Shown one piece after another: positions 1 to 13,740 of a DNA stretch of 64,000 nt. Position numbers and translations under genes: made by a program. Origin of the DNA: Thuidium tamariscinum (Eukaryota; Streptophyta; Bryopsida; Hypnales; Thuidiaceae); contig OX344751.2 in NCBI GenBank assembly GCA_947034885.2, positions 1 through 64,000 on the forward strand. Direction: 5' to 3'. Positions within the stretch are counted from its first letter, which is position 1, and each line of letters begins with the position of its first letter. Below the pieces are notes generated by a model. It did not search any database and was not told the DNA's origin. It worked only from the letters and a program-made list of their open reading frames with translations.

Positions 1-1058
1 AAACCCAAAACCCTAAACCCTAAACCCTAAACCCTAAACCCTAAACCCTAAACCCTAAACCCTAAACCCTAAACCCTAAACCCTAAACCCTAAACCCTAA
101 ACCCTAAACCCTAAACCCTAAACCCTAAACCCTAAACCCTAAACCCTAAACCCTAAACCCTAAACCCTAAACCCTAAACCCTAAACCCTAAACCCTAAAC
201 CCTAAACCCTAAACCCTAAACCCTAAACCCTAAACCCTAAACCCTAAACCCTAAACCCTAAACCCTAAACCCTAAACCCTAAACCCTAAACCCTAAACCC
301 TAAACCCTAAACCCTAAACCCTAAACCCTAAACCCTAAACCCTAAACCCTAAACCCTAAACCCTAAACCCTAAACCCTAAACCCTAAACCCTAAACCCTA
401 AACCCTAAACCCTAAACCCTAAACCCTAAACCCTAAACCCTAAACCCTAAACCCTAAACCCTAAACCCTAAACCCTAAACCCTAAACCCTAAACCCTAAA
501 ACCCTAAACCCTAAACCCTAAACCCTAAACCCTAAACCCTAAACCCAAAACCCTAAAACCCTAAACCCTAAACCCTAAAACCCTAAACCCTAAACCCTAA
601 ACCCTAAACCCTAAACCCAAAACCCTAAACCCTAAACCCTAAAACCCTAAACCCTAAACCCTAAACCCTAAACCCTAAACCCTAAACCCTAAACCCTAAA
701 CCCTAAACCCTAAACCCTAAACCCTAAACCCTAAACCCTAAACCCTAAACCCTAAACCCTAAACCCTAAACCCTAAACCCTAAACCCTAAACCCTAAACC
801 CTAAACCCTTAAACCACCCTAAACCCTAAACCCTAAACCCTTAAACCCTTAACCCTAAACCCTAAACCCTAAACCCTAAACCCTAAAACCCTAAACCCTA
901 AACCCTAAACCCTAAACCCTAAACCCTAAACCCTAAACCCTAAACCTAAACCCAAACCCTAAAACCCTAAACCCTAAACCCTAAACCCTAAACCCTAAAC
1001 CCTAAACCCTAAACCCTAAACCCTAAACCCTAAACCCTAAACCCTAAACCCTAAACCC
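1..1058. repeat. Terminal telomere array (CCCTAAA)n
   Basis: The first 1,058 bases are an almost unbroken CCCTAAA array, the C-rich strand of the land-plant telomere repeat TTTAGGG. The orientation, C-rich strand 5'-3' with the chromosome to the right, is that of a left chromosome end. The first 490 bases are nearly perfect after a small variant at the start. Between about 495 and 960 there are degenerate units (an extra A, CCCAAAA, and CCCTTAAACC near 808-855), as expected for the older proximal part of a telomere. Array length here may reflect assembly rather than biology. Confidence 0.98.
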
Positions 1059-1763
1059 TTACAACATTGCTTTAGGTCAAACTTTCGAAATCATCCATCT
1101 TCAAAAAGTCAACTTTGAGGTCAAATAGGCCATATCTCCCAAACTAAGCCCACTCTAATGGATTTTTTTTACTCCATTGTGTTCACAACCCTTGAAAATG
1201 GGGGGGTAGGTACCATGAAACCCTAAAAATACCTAAACCCTAAAAAGATACCAACCCTATTTGCTACTTTTGAAACTCTTATAACTTTCAACCCTAAACT
1301 CTTTTGGGGAAACCAACACCACCATTGGATTCACAATACCCACAAATAGGGGGGTAGGTCTTCTCAAAACTTCAAAATACATTACCCTAAAGAAAGTCAA
1401 CTCACCCTCTAAAAGTCCAAGTTGCTATATCTCCCAATCTGTGATAGTGTAATGGTGGTTTTTTTCACCATTGGATAGGCCATACCCCTAAATGGGGGGG
1501 TAGCCAAAATCCTAGCTCAAAAAAAACATGTCCAAAATTCGGGGATGCCCTTGTAACCCTAAACCCTAAACCCTAAACCCTAAACCCTAAATATACTCAA
1601 GGGCTCTCTAAAATGATAAAAAACTCTTCAATTGGACATTGTATGAAGAACTTATGGACGGATGAAGTTTCCAAATAACAACCTACCTTCATCCATCCAT
1701 AACTCATGCATACAAGGTCCAATCACCAAGTGGGATACAAATTCTAAACACCCACTCCTAAAC
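1059..1763. repeat. Subtelomeric unit A (reference 705-bp copy)
   Basis: The unit holds three diverged sub-repeats about 148 bp apart. Each runs from a phrase like GCTATATCTCCCAA through ACCATTGGATTCACAA to a G-run followed by TAGG (near 1200, 1347 and 1495). After these come the telomeric tract, then CTCAAGGGCTCTC and an imperfect inverted repeat GGATGAAGTT / ACCTTCATCC near 1660-1700. The end carries CATACAAGGTCCAATCACC, a phrase also found in the older 291-bp family. No ORF of note. Confidence 0.9.
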
Positions 1764-3028
1764 TTACAACATTGCTTTAGGTCAAACTTTCGAAATCATC
1801 CATCTTCAAAAAGTCAACTTTGAGGTCAAATAGGCCATATCTCCCAAACTAAGCCCACTCTAATGGATTTTTTTTACTCCATTGTGTTCACAACCCTTGA
1901 AAATGGGGGGGTAGGTACCTTGAAACCCTAAAAATACCTAAACCCTAAAAAGATACCAACCCTATTTGCTACTTTTGAAACTCTTATAACTTTCAACCCT
2001 AAACTCTTTTGGGGAAACCAACACCACCATTGGATTCACAATACCCACAAATAGGGGGGTAGGTCTTCTCAAAACTTCAAAATACATTACCCTAAAGAAA
2101 GTCAACTCACCCTCTAAAAGTCCAAGTTGCTATATCTCCCAATCTGTGATAGTGTAATGGTGGTTTTTTTCACCATTGGATAGGCCATACCCCTAAATGG
2201 GGGGGTAGCCAAAATCCTAGCTCAAAAAAAACATGTCCAAAATTCGGGGATGCCCTTGTAACCCTAAACCCTAAACCCTAAACCCTAAACCCTAAATATA
2301 CTCAAGGGCTCTCTAAAATGATAAAAAACTCTTCAATTGGACATTGTATGAAGAACTTATGGACGGATGAAGTTTCCAAATAACAACCTACCTTCATCCA
2401 TCCATAACTCATGCATACAAGGTCCAATCACCAAGTGGGATACAAATTCTAAACACCCACTCCTAAACTTACAACATTGCTTTAGGTCAAACTTTCGAAA
2501 TCATCCATCTTCAAAAAGTCAACTTTGAGGTCAAATAGGCCATATCTCCCAAACTAAGCCCACTCTAATGGATTTTTTTTACTCCATTGTGTTCACAACC
2601 CTTGAAAATGGGGGGGTAGGTACCTTGAAACCCTAAAAATACCTAAACCCTAAAAAGATACCAACCCTATTTGCTACTTTTGAAACTCTTATAACTTTCA
2701 ACCCTAAACTCTTTTGGGGAAACCAACACCACCATTGGATTCACAATACCCACAAATAGGGGGGTAGGTCTTCTCAAAACTTCAAAATACATTACCCTAA
2801 AGAAAGTCAACTCACCCTCTAAAAGTCCAAGTTGCTATATCTCCCAATCTGTGATAGTGTAATGGTGGTTTTTTTCACCATTGGATAGGCCATACCCCTA
2901 AATGGGGGGGTAGCCAAAATCCTAGCTCAAAAAAAACATGTCCAAAATTCGGGGATGCCCTTGTAACCCTAAACCCTAAACCCTAAACCCTAAACCCACC
3001 CTAAACCCTAAACCCAAACCCAAACCCT

Positions 3029-3317
3029 GTAAGGAGTACCACGGGTGGTCATTACCTCCCGAAGAGGGGCATCTACACTGATCGTGTAGGCACAGCTCGT
3101 CACTATCTAGGCTTGTATGGGGCAGAGTGGAGAGTACACATTCGATCTATTGCATAGATCGATACATACCACTCTCTATATTTTTTTGATTACATATTCG
3201 GATATTTTTTTCTATTATATATATACATTTTTCTATACTTTTCTAGTTTCCAACAAGTCCTCTTAATTTGACACACCTAAAAAAACATTCATAATTTATA
3301 CTCTAAATACCTTATTC
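3029..3317. repeat. Subtelomeric block B (first of five)
   Basis: A block of about 289 bp starting GTAAGGAGTACCACGGGTGG and ending before AAATATACTCAAGG. Identical or nearly identical copies start at 4531, 6261, 7727 and 9457, each exactly 465 bp before the next unit A start. It has an internal palindrome around CGATCTATTGCATAGATCG (near 3146-3164) and a TATATATA stretch. A diverged copy lies at about 25820-26140. Confidence 0.9.
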
Positions 3318-3989
3318 TAAATATACTCAAGGGCTCTCTAAAATGATAAAAAACTCTTCAATTGGACATTGTATGAAGAACTTATGGACGGATGAAGTTT
3401 CCAAATAACAACCTACCTTCATCCATCCATAACTCATGCATACAAGGTCCAATCACCAAGTGGGATACAAATTCTAAACACCCACTCCTAAACTTACAAC
3501 ATTGCTTTAGGTCAAACTTTCGAAATCATCCATCTTCAAAAAGTCAACTTTGAGGTCAAATAGGCCATATCTCCCAAACTAAGCCCACTCTAATGGATTT
3601 TTTTTACTCCATTGTGTTCACAACCCTTGAAAATGGGGGGGTAGGTACCATGAAACCCTAAAAATACCTAAACCCTAAAAAGATACCAACCCTATTTGCT
3701 ACTTTTGAAACTCTTATAACTTTCAACCCTAAACTCTTTTGGGGAAACCAACACCACCATTGGATTCACAATACCCACAAATAGGGGGGTAGGTCTTCTC
3801 AAAACTTCAAAATACATTACCCTAAAGAAAGTCAACTCACCCTCTAAAAGTCCAAGTTGCTATATCTCCCAATCTGTGATAGTGTAATGGTGGTTTTTTT
3901 CACCATTGGATAGGCCATACCCCTAAATGGGGGGGTAGCCAAAATCCTAGCTCAAAAAAAACATGTCCAAAATTCGGGGATGCCCTTGT

Positions 3990-4078
3990 AACCCTAAACC
4001 CTTAAACCCTTAACCCTAAACCCTAAACCCTAAACCCTAAACCCTAAACCCTAAACCCTAAACCCTAAACCCTAAACC
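3990..4078. repeat. Internal telomeric tract with variant units
   Basis: About 80 bp of CCCTAAA repeats between a complete unit A and a truncated one. It begins with the variant CCCTTAAACCCTTAACCC, which also occurs in the terminal array near 837-860. The matching tract in the next higher-order copy (7221-7273) lacks the variant. Confidence 0.9.
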
Positions 4079-7000
4079 AACACCACCATTGGATTCACAA
4101 TACCCACAAATAGGGGGGTAGGTCTTCTCAAAACTTCAAAATACATTACCCTAAAGAAAGTCAACTCACCCTCTAAAAGTCCAAGTTGCTATATCTCCCA
4201 ATCTGTGATAGTGTAATGGTGGTTTTTTTCACCATTGGATAGGCCATACCCCTAAATGGGGGGGTAGCCAAAATCCTAGCTCAAAAAAAACATGTCCAAA
4301 ATTCGGGGATGCCCTTGTAACCCTAAACCCTAAACCCTAAGTCCAAGTTGCTATATCTCCCAATCTGTGATAGTGTAATGGTGGTTTTTTTCACCATTGG
4401 ATAGGCCATACCCCTAAATGGGGGGGTAGCCAAAATCCTAGCTCAAAAAAAACATGTCCAAAATTCGGGGATGCCCTTGTAACCCTAAACCCTAAACCCA
4501 CCCTAAACCCTAAACCCAAACCCAAACCCTGTAAGGAGTACCACGGGTGGTCATTACCTCCCGAAGAGGGGCATCTACACTGATCGTGTAGGCACAGCTC
4601 GTCACTATCTAGGCTTGTATGGGGCAGAGTGGAGAGTACACATTCGATCTATTGCATAGATCGATACATACCACTCTCTATATTTTTTTGATTACATATT
4701 CGGATATTTTTTTCTATTATATATATACATTTTTCTATACTTTTCTAGTTTCCAACAAGTCCTCTTAATTTGACACACCTAAAAAAACATTCATAATTTA
4801 TACTCTAAATACCTTATTCTAAATATACTCAAGGGCTCTCTAAAATGATAAAAAACTCTTCAATTGGACATTGTATGAAGAACTTATGGACGGATGAAGT
4901 TTCCAAATAACAACCTACCTTCATCCATCCATAACTCATGCATACAAGGTCCAATCACCAAGTGGGATACAAATTCTAAACACCCACTCCTAAACTTACA
5001 ACATTGCTTTAGGTCAAACTTTCGAAATCATCCATCTTCAAAAAGTCAACTTTGAGGTCAAATAGGCCATATCTCCCAAACTAAGCCCACTCTAATGGAT
5101 TTTTTTTACTCCATTGTGTTCACAACCCTTGAAAATGGGGGGGTAGGTACCTTGAAACCCTAAAAATACCTAAACCCTAAAAAGATACCAACCCTATTTG
5201 CTACTTTTGAAACTCTTATAACTTTCAACCCTAAACTCTTTTGGGGAAACCAACACCACCATTGGATTCACAATACCCACAAATAGGGGGGTAGGTCTTC
5301 TCAAAACTTCAAAATACATTACCCTAAAGAAAGTCAACTCACCCTCTAAAAGTCCAAGTTGCTATATCTCCCAATCTGTGATAGTGTAATGGTGGTTTTT
5401 TTCACCATTGGATAGGCCATACCCCTAAATGGGGGGGTAGCCAAAATCCTAGCTCAAAAAAAACATGTCCAAAATTCGGGGATGCCCTTGTAACCCTAAA
5501 CCCTAAACCCTAAACCCTAAACCCTAAATATACTCAAGGGCTCTCTAAAATGATAAAAAACTCTTCAATTGGACATTGTATGAAGAACTTATGGACGGAT
5601 GAAGTTTCCAAATAACAACCTACCTTCATCCATCCATAACTCATGCATACAAGGTCCAATCACCAAGTGGGATACAAATTCTAAACACCCACTCCTAAAC
5701 TTACAACATTGCTTTAGGTCAAACTTTCGAAATCATCCATCTTCAAAAAGTCAACTTTGAGGTCAAATAGGCCATATCTCCCAAACTAAGCCCACTCTAA
5801 TGGATTTTTTTTACTCCATTGTGTTCACAACCCTTGAAAATGGGGGGGTAGGTACCATGAAACCCTAAAAATACCTAAACCCTAAAAAGATACCAACCCT
5901 ATTTGCTACTTTTGAAACTCTTATAACTTTCAACCCTAAACTCTTTTGGGGAAACCAACACCACCATTGGATTCACAATACCCACAAATAGGGGGGTAGG
6001 TCTTCTCAAAACTTCAAAATACATTACCCTAAAGAAAGTCAACTCACCCTCTAAAAGTCCAAGTTGCTATATCTCCCAATCTGTGATAGTGTAATGGTGG
6101 TTTTTTTCACCATTGGATAGGCCATACCCCTAAATGGGGGGGTAGCCAAAATCCTAGCTCAAAAAAAACATGTCCAAAATTCGGGGATGCCCTTGTAACC
6201 CTAAACCCTAAACCCTAAACCCTAAACCCACCCTAAACCCTAAACCCAAACCCAAACCCTGTAAGGAGTACCACGGGTGGTCATTACCTCCCGAAGAGGG
6301 GCATCTACACTGATCGTGTAGGCACAGCTCGTCACTATCTAGGCTTGTATGGGGCAGAGTGGAGAGTACACATTCGATCTATTGCATAGATCGATACATA
6401 CCACTCTCTATATTTTTTTGATTACATATTCGGATATTTTTTTCTATTATATATATACATTTTTCTATACTTTTCTAGTTTCCAACAAGTCCTCTTAATT
6501 TGACACACCTAAAAAAACATTCATAATTTATACTCTAAATACCTTATTCTAAATATACTCAAGGGCTCTCTAAAATGATAAAAAACTCTTCAATTGGACA
6601 TTGTATGAAGAACTTATGGACGGATGAAGTTTCCAAATAACAACCTACCTTCATCCATCCATAACTCATGCATACAAGGTCCAATCACCAAGTGGGATAC
6701 AAATTCTAAACACCCACTCCTAAACTTACAACATTGCTTTAGGTCAAACTTTCGAAATCATCCATCTTCAAAAAGTCAACTTTGAGGTCAAATAGGCCAT
6801 ATCTCCCAAACTAAGCCCACTCTAATGGATTTTTTTTACTCCATTGTGTTCACAACCCTTGAAAATGGGGGGGTAGGTACCATGAAACCCTAAAAATACC
6901 TAAACCCTAAAAAGATACCAACCCTATTTGCTACTTTTGAAACTCTTATAACTTTCAACCCTAAACTCTTTTGGGGAAACCAACACCACCATTGGATTCA

Positions 7001-10000
7001 CAATACCCACAAATAGGGGGGTAGGTCTTCTCAAAACTTCAAAATACATTACCCTAAAGAAAGTCAACTCACCCTCTAAAAGTCCAAGTTGCTATATCTC
7101 CCAATCTGTGATAGTGTAATGGTGGTTTTTTTCACCATTGGATAGGCCATACCCCTAAATGGGGGGGTAGCCAAAATCCTAGCTCAAAAAAAACATGTCC
7201 AAAATTCGGGGATGCCCTTGTAACCCTAAACCCTAAACCCTAAACCCTAAACCCTAAACCCTAAACCCTAAACCAACACCACCATTGGATTCACAATACC
7301 CACAAATAGGGGGGTAGGTCTTCTCAAAACTTCAAAATACATTACCCTAAAGAAAGTCAACTCACCCTCTAAAAGTCCAAGTTGCTATATCTCCCAATCT
7401 GTGATAGTGTAATGGTGGTTTTTTTCACCATTGGATAGGCCATACCCCTAAATGGGGGGGTAGCCAAAATCCTAGCTCAAAAAAAACATGTCCAAAATTC
7501 GGGGATGCCCTTGTAACCCTAAACCCTAAACCCTAAGTCCAAGTTGCTATATCTCCCAATCTGTGATAGTGTAATGGTGGTTTTTTTCACCATTGGATAG
7601 GCCATACCCCTAAATGGGGGGGTAGCCAAAATCCTAGCTCAAAAAAAACATGTCCAAAATTCGGGGATGCCCTTGTAACCCTAAACCCTAAACCCACCCT
7701 AAACCCTAAACCCAAACCCAAACCCTGTAAGGAGTACCACGGGTGGTCATTACCTCCCGAAGAGGGGCATCTACACTGATCGTGTAGGCACAGCTCGTCA
7801 CTATCTAGGCTTGTATGGGGCAGAGTGGAGAGTACACATTCGATCTATTGCATAGATCGATACATACCACTCTCTATATTTTTTTGATTACATATTCGGA
7901 TATTTTTTTCTATTATATATATACATTTTTCTATACTTTTCTAGTTTCCAACAAGTCCTCTTAATTTGACACACCTAAAAAAACATTCATAATTTATACT
8001 CTAAATACCTTATTCTAAATATACTCAAGGGCTCTCTAAAATGATAAAAAACTCTTCAATTGGACATTGTATGAAGAACTTATGGACGGATGAAGTTTCC
8101 AAATAACAACCTACCTTCATCCATCCATAACTCATGCATACAAGGTCCAATCACCAAGTGGGATACAAATTCTAAACACCCACTCCTAAACTTACAACAT
8201 TGCTTTAGGTCAAACTTTCGAAATCATCCATCTTCAAAAAGTCAACTTTGAGGTCAAATAGGCCATATCTCCCAAACTAAGCCCACTCTAATGGATTTTT
8301 TTTACTCCATTGTGTTCACAACCCTTGAAAATGGGGGGGTAGGTACCATGAAACCCTAAAAATACCTAAACCCTAAAAAGATACCAACCCTATTTGCTAC
8401 TTTTGAAACTCTTATAACTTTCAACCCTAAACTCTTTTGGGGAAACCAACACCACCATTGGATTCACAATACCCACAAATAGGGGGGTAGGTCTTCTCAA
8501 AACTTCAAAATACATTACCCTAAAGAAAGTCAACTCACCCTCTAAAAGTCCAAGTTGCTATATCTCCCAATCTGTGATAGTGTAATGGTGGTTTTTTTCA
8601 CCATTGGATAGGCCATACCCCTAAATGGGGGGGTAGCCAAAATCCTAGCTCAAAAAAAACATGTCCAAAATTCGGGGATGCCCTTGTAACCCTAAACCCT
8701 AAACCCTAAACCCTAAACCCTAAATATACTCAAGGGCTCTCTAAAATGATAAAAAACTCTTCAATTGGACATTGTATGAAGAACTTATGGACAGATGAAG
8801 TTTCCAAATAACAACCTACCTTCATCCATCCATAACTCATGCATACAAGGTCCAATCACCAAGTGGGATACAAATTCTAAACACCCACTCCTAAACTTAC
8901 AACATTGCTTTAGGTCAAACTTTCGAAATCATCCATCTTCAAAAAGTCAACTTTGAGGTCAAATAGGCCATATCTCCCAAACTAAGCCCACTCTAATGGA
9001 TTTTTTTTACTCCATTGTGTTCACAACCCTTGAAAATGGGGGGGTAGGTACCATGAAACCCTAAAAATACCTAAACCCTAAAAAGATACCAACCCTATTT
9101 GCTACTTTTGAAACTCTTATAACTTTCAACCCTAAACTCTTTTGGGGAAACCAACACCACCATTGGATTCACAATACCCACAAATAGGGGGGTAGGTCTT
9201 CTCAAAACTTCAAAATACATTACCCTAAAGAAAGTCAACTCACCCTCTAAAAGTCCAAGTTGCTATATCTCCCAATCTGTGATAGTGTAATGGTGGTTTT
9301 TTTCACCATTGGATAGGCCATACCCCTAAATGGGGGGGTAGCCAAAATCCTAGCTCAAAAAAAACATGTCCAAAATTCGGGGATGCCCTTGTAACCCTAA
9401 ACCCTAAACCCTAAACCCTAAACCCACCCTAAACCCTAAACCCAAACCCAAACCCTGTAAGGAGTACCACGGGTGGTCATTACCTCCCGAAGAGGGGCAT
9501 CTACACTGATCGTGTAGGCACAGCTCGTCACTATCTAGGCTTGTATGGGGCAGAGTGGAGAGTACACATTCGATCTATTGCATAGATCGATACATACCAC
9601 TCTCTATATTTTTTTGATTACATATTCGGATATTTTTTTCTATTATATATATACATTTTTCTATACTTTTCTAGTTTCCAACAAGTCCTCTTAATTTGAC
9701 ACACCTAAAAAAACATTCATAATTTATACTCTAAATACCTTATTCTAAATATACTCAAGGGCTCTCTAAAATGATAAAAAACTCTTCAATTGGACATTGT
9801 ATGAAGAACTTATGGACGGATGAAGTTTCCAAATAACAACCTACCTTCATCCATCCATAACTCATGCATACAAGGTCCAATCACCAAGTGGGATACAAAT
9901 TCTAAACACCCACTCCTAAACTTACAACATTGCTTTAGGTCAAACTTTCGAAATCATCCATCTTCAAAAAGTCAACTTTGAGGTCAAATAGGCCATATCT

Positions 10001-10435
10001 CCCAAACTAAGCCCACTCTAATGGATTTTTTTTACTCCATTGTGTTCACAACCCTTGAAAATGGGGGGGTAGGTACCATGAAACCCTAAAAATACCTAAA
10101 CCCTAAAAAGATACCAACCCTATTTGCTACTTTTGAAACTCTTATAACTTTCAACCCTAAACTCTTTTGGGGAAACCAACACCACCATTGGATTCACAAT
10201 ACCCACAAATAGGGGGGTAGGTCTTCTCAAAACTTCAAAATACATTACCCTAAAGAAAGTCAACTCACCCTCTAAAAGTCCAAGTTGCTATATCTCCCAA
10301 TCTGTGATAGTGTAATGGTGGTTTTTTTCACCATTGGATAGGCCATACCCCTAAATGGGGGGGTAGCCAAAATCCTAGCTCAAAAAAAACATGTCCAAAA
10401 TTCGGGGATGCCCTTGTAACCCTAAACCCTAAACC

Positions 10436-10890
10436 CCTAAATGGGGGGGTAGCCAAAATCCTAGCTCAAAAAAAACATGTCCAAAATTCGGGGATGCCCT
10501 TATAACCCAAAACCCTAAAACCATAAACCATAAACCCTAAACCCTAAACCCTAAACCCTAAACCCTAAACCCTAAACCCTATTTGCTACTTTTGAAACTC
10601 TTATAACTTTCAACCCTAAACTCTTTTGAGAAAACCAAGACCACCATTGGATTCACAATACCCACAAATAGGGGGGTAGGTTTAATCAAAACTTCAAAAT
10701 CACTTAACACAAAGAAAGTCAACTCACCCTCTAAAAGTCCAAGTAGCTATATCTCCCAATCCGTGATAGTGTAATGGTGGTTTTTTGCACCATTAGATAG
10801 GCCATACCCCTAAATGGGGGGGTAGCCAAAATCCTAGCTCAAAAAAAGCATGTCAAAAATTCGGGAATGCCCTTGTAACCCTAAACCCTT
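10436..10890. repeat. Diverged unit A fragments and telomeric tract
   Basis: A short A fragment (about 10436-10503) is followed by a degenerate CCCTAAA tract to about 10580. A clearly diverged A copy follows (GCTACTTTTGAAACTC, G-run TAGG, GATAGTGTAATGG). This marks the change from the homogenised subtelomere to the older, unhomogenised layer. Confidence 0.85.
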
Positions 10891-11405
10891 AGTTTCAAAT
10901 GGAACACCCTCTGAGTTCAAAATCACCCTCAAGCCTTAAACAACCAAAATAAAACAAAATTTATAGTCATTTGTCAAATTTTAAACCCTTAAAGTCTAAA
11001 CAAAATACCCGCTGTAGTTAACGGGTCCAAAGTGCATCAAGTCATGGCATTTTTTATAATTAGTTTCAAATGGAACACCCTCCAAGTTCAAAATCACCTT
11101 CAAGCCTTAAACAACCAAAATAAAACAAAATTGATAGTCATTTGTCAAATTTTAAACCCTTAAAGTCTAGACAAAATACCCGCTGTAGTTAACGGGTCCA
11201 AAGTGCCTCAAGTCATGGCATTTTTTAGGGTTTAGTTTCAAATGGAATACCCTCCAAGTTTTAAATCACCCTCAAGCCTTAAACAACCAAAATAAACCAA
11301 AATTGATAGTCATTTGTCAAATTTTAAACCCTTAAGAACTAGACAAAATACCAGCTGTAGTTAACGGGCCCAAAGTGCCTCAAGTCATGGCATTTTTTAT
11401 AGGGT
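10891..11405. repeat. Satellite S1, about 171-bp unit, three copies
   Basis: Units begin AGTTTCAAATGGAA at 10891, 11062 and 11234 (periods 171 and 172). Each contains GCTGTAGTTAACGGG (at 11011, 11182 and 11354) and ends in CAAGTCATGGCATTTTTT. No coding potential. Confidence 0.92.
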
Positions 11406-12349
11406 TTAGGGTACTTGATTATTTGCTTATCGCTTAAGATACCACCCACTAAGTGAGCTACTGGTCCACTCTTATCGCATCTGGCTTGCATGTGCAGCTG
11501 AAGTGCCATGAGGTTGGATCATTTTTTTTTTTTTGAATGGATTAAAGTTTTCACCTTGGGAATGACACTTAGCTGATCTGAACCCTTGATTATAAATGCT
11601 CCAAACAAAAGCTGCAGCTAAACCAGCATGTATGCTGCATGGTGTCATTAATCAGGTCAAGGAAATTCCACATATGTGATATACTGCTAATCAGATTTAC
11701 AAGCCATCTTTATACACACTGTAGCTTTAAGGGAATGCCTTTTACTTACCACATTGCAAATTAGGAAAAAAGGAGCTTCAAATCAACTGAAAAGGAGATA
11801 TTCAAATCATCTAAAAAGGGAAGCTTCAAATCAGCTCAAAAGGGTTGCTTGACAGCTAAAACCTAGAAAGGAAAGCCCCCTGTCAGGAAAAACAGAAAAA
11901 GAGGTCCAAATCAGTCTCCCAAAGACGGACTTGAATAAAATACAGTCATGCTATGGTACCTCCTTTGATTATGTAGCCCACATGAGCTGTACCTACAGTA
12001 AGTATCCAAACTCCAATACAAGTTGCAATGAAGTTCCGTTTCATTAGTTTTACTTTACTTTTTTTACTTTTACTTTTTCAATTCTTATTACATGGTGTAT
12101 AAATAGGATTCTTTAATTTTATATATATATATATATATAATATTTTGGGTCATTTTTGTTTGTTTTTATTGAGTGTTATCTTAAGATTTTATATTATTCT
12201 CTCATTTGTCTGTGTTTCTACGTTTGTGGTATTCATCTTTGGGTACTTGTTTTTGTAAACCCTTTATTTGTTCATTGTCGGTTGTAACCCCAAACCCTTA
12301 AACCCTTTAGGATAGCCCCTCATCATTGCTTCATAGACTTTTTAGGAGT
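11406..12349. other. AT-rich DNA without a gene
   Basis: Apparently single-copy sequence. It includes three short repeats of the type TCAAATCANCTNAAAAGG (11773-11845), a poly-T run near 11522 and a (TA)n microsatellite near 12120-12140. A degenerate telomeric phrase lies near 12285-12310. I find no supported ORF or RNA gene. Confidence 0.6.
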
Positions 12350-13740
12350 ACATTTAATACTTAGGATTTTATCTTTAGAAATTGAAGAATGATTAAACTT
12401 TAAATTATGCATTCAATCAATCTACTATCTGAAATGATTTTTGGTAGGGGCAATCTTGGAATTTTTTGTAACTTGTGCATGTTCCTTGTTTTTTTGTTTA
12501 TGTATAGATAATGATATCTAAAAGACTTGGCCACATTAAATACAATCAAAAATTTAGAATATGATATTTTAATAATTGATGCTTTTTCTTAAGCTACATC
12601 TAAGAAAAAGGTAGATGGTCAAATTAAATTTGATTTGTTTCATTTTGCCCCTTTACTAAGGTTTTAACTGCTTTTTACAAATAAATCTAGTAATTAAGGA
12701 ATCCTTTCTTTCAAGTTTAGAAAATGATTAAATTTTAAAATCAATTTAAGCATTCACTAAATCCAGTATTTCAAATAATTTTTGATGTAGTCAGGTAGGA
12801 GATTTTCAAATTATTTGCAACTTGTACATGTTACTTGTATTTTTTTCTAACGTATAGATAACAAGATTTTAATGACTTGGTCTCATTAAATGCAGTCTCA
12901 AATTTAAGTGAGGATATTTTAGAAATTTATGCTCACTTTTAGGCTAAGTCCAAATTAAAATGATGGAAAGGGTTTAGGGTAAAATTTGATTTGTTTTATT
13001 TGTCCCTTCATTATGGCCGTATGTACTCTCCATTGGTACATTTGGTATTGTATTCTTTTCAACAAAAATTTAAGAATGGTTAAGCTTAGATATCAAATTA
13101 GGCATTCAACAAATCTACTATTTGGAAAGGTTTTTGATAGTGAAAATTTTGTAACTTTATCCTACTTGTGCATGATACTTGTACTTTATTTTAATGTGTA
13201 AATATTGAATTTTAAATGACGTGGCACCATTACATACAATCCAGAATTTTAGGCTCCAGAATTTTTTAATGATTGGTGACCAGTTTTGGCTCCATCAAAT
13301 CAAGTAAAATAGATGGTCAAATCAATTATGTTTCTCTTGATTTAAAACCCTCTTTGTAGCTTCTAGTACCTTATATTGCATGTTGTATTTTAAATTCTTT
13401 TTGTTAAACTGTTAGGTTTAATGCACTTTTCAAGACAAATTAGGGATTGAAATACTCTACTATTTGACATGATATTTTGTCATGGAAATCTTGGAATTTT
13501 TTGCAACTTGTGCATGTCACTTGTATTTTTTTTTGACGTGTAGGTAATGAGATTTGAATGACTTGGACTCGTTAAATACAGTCACAAATTTGAAGGATGA
13601 TATTTTAGAGATTTATGTTCACTTTTAGGCTTACTTGAATTAAATAAAATAGATGGTCACATCAATTTTGATTTACTTGATTTTGTTCCATCTTCTTTGA
13701 ATAGATCCTATTTTTAGGTGGAGAATGGAGGTGGAATGAT
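12350..13740. repeat. Diverged tandem repeat, about 345-bp unit, four copies
   Basis: The anchor ACTTGTGCATG occurs at 12471, about 12820, 13164 and 13506, giving periods of 350, 343 and 342 bp. The phrases TAGATGGTCAAAT and GATTTGTTT recur in phase. The period is close to twice the 168-172-bp periods of neighbouring satellites, which may mean a dimeric unit. The 71-codon open stretch at 12986 lies inside the repeat and is not a gene. Confidence 0.8.

Larger units (their letters stand above)
1059..10435. repeat. Subtelomeric higher-order repeat of units A and B with internal telomeric tracts
   Basis: Unit A starts at the word TTACAACATTG, seen at 1059, 1764, 2469, 3494, 4996, 5701, 6726, 8192, 8897 and 9922. 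Spacings are 705 bp (A alone), 1025 bp (A plus block B) and about 1.47-1.50 kb (A plus truncated copies plus B). The series 705-1025-1466 repeats with a period of 3196-3232 bp. Copies differ by isolated bases, for example TACCATGAA against TACCTTGAA, or GGACAGATG only near 8790. Every unit ends in CCCTTGTAACCCTAAACCC, so units are joined through short telomeric tracts. There is no coding potential. The layout resembles the subtelomeric Y' units of yeast, which are also separated by internal telomere repeats; the comparison is structural only. Confidence 0.95.
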
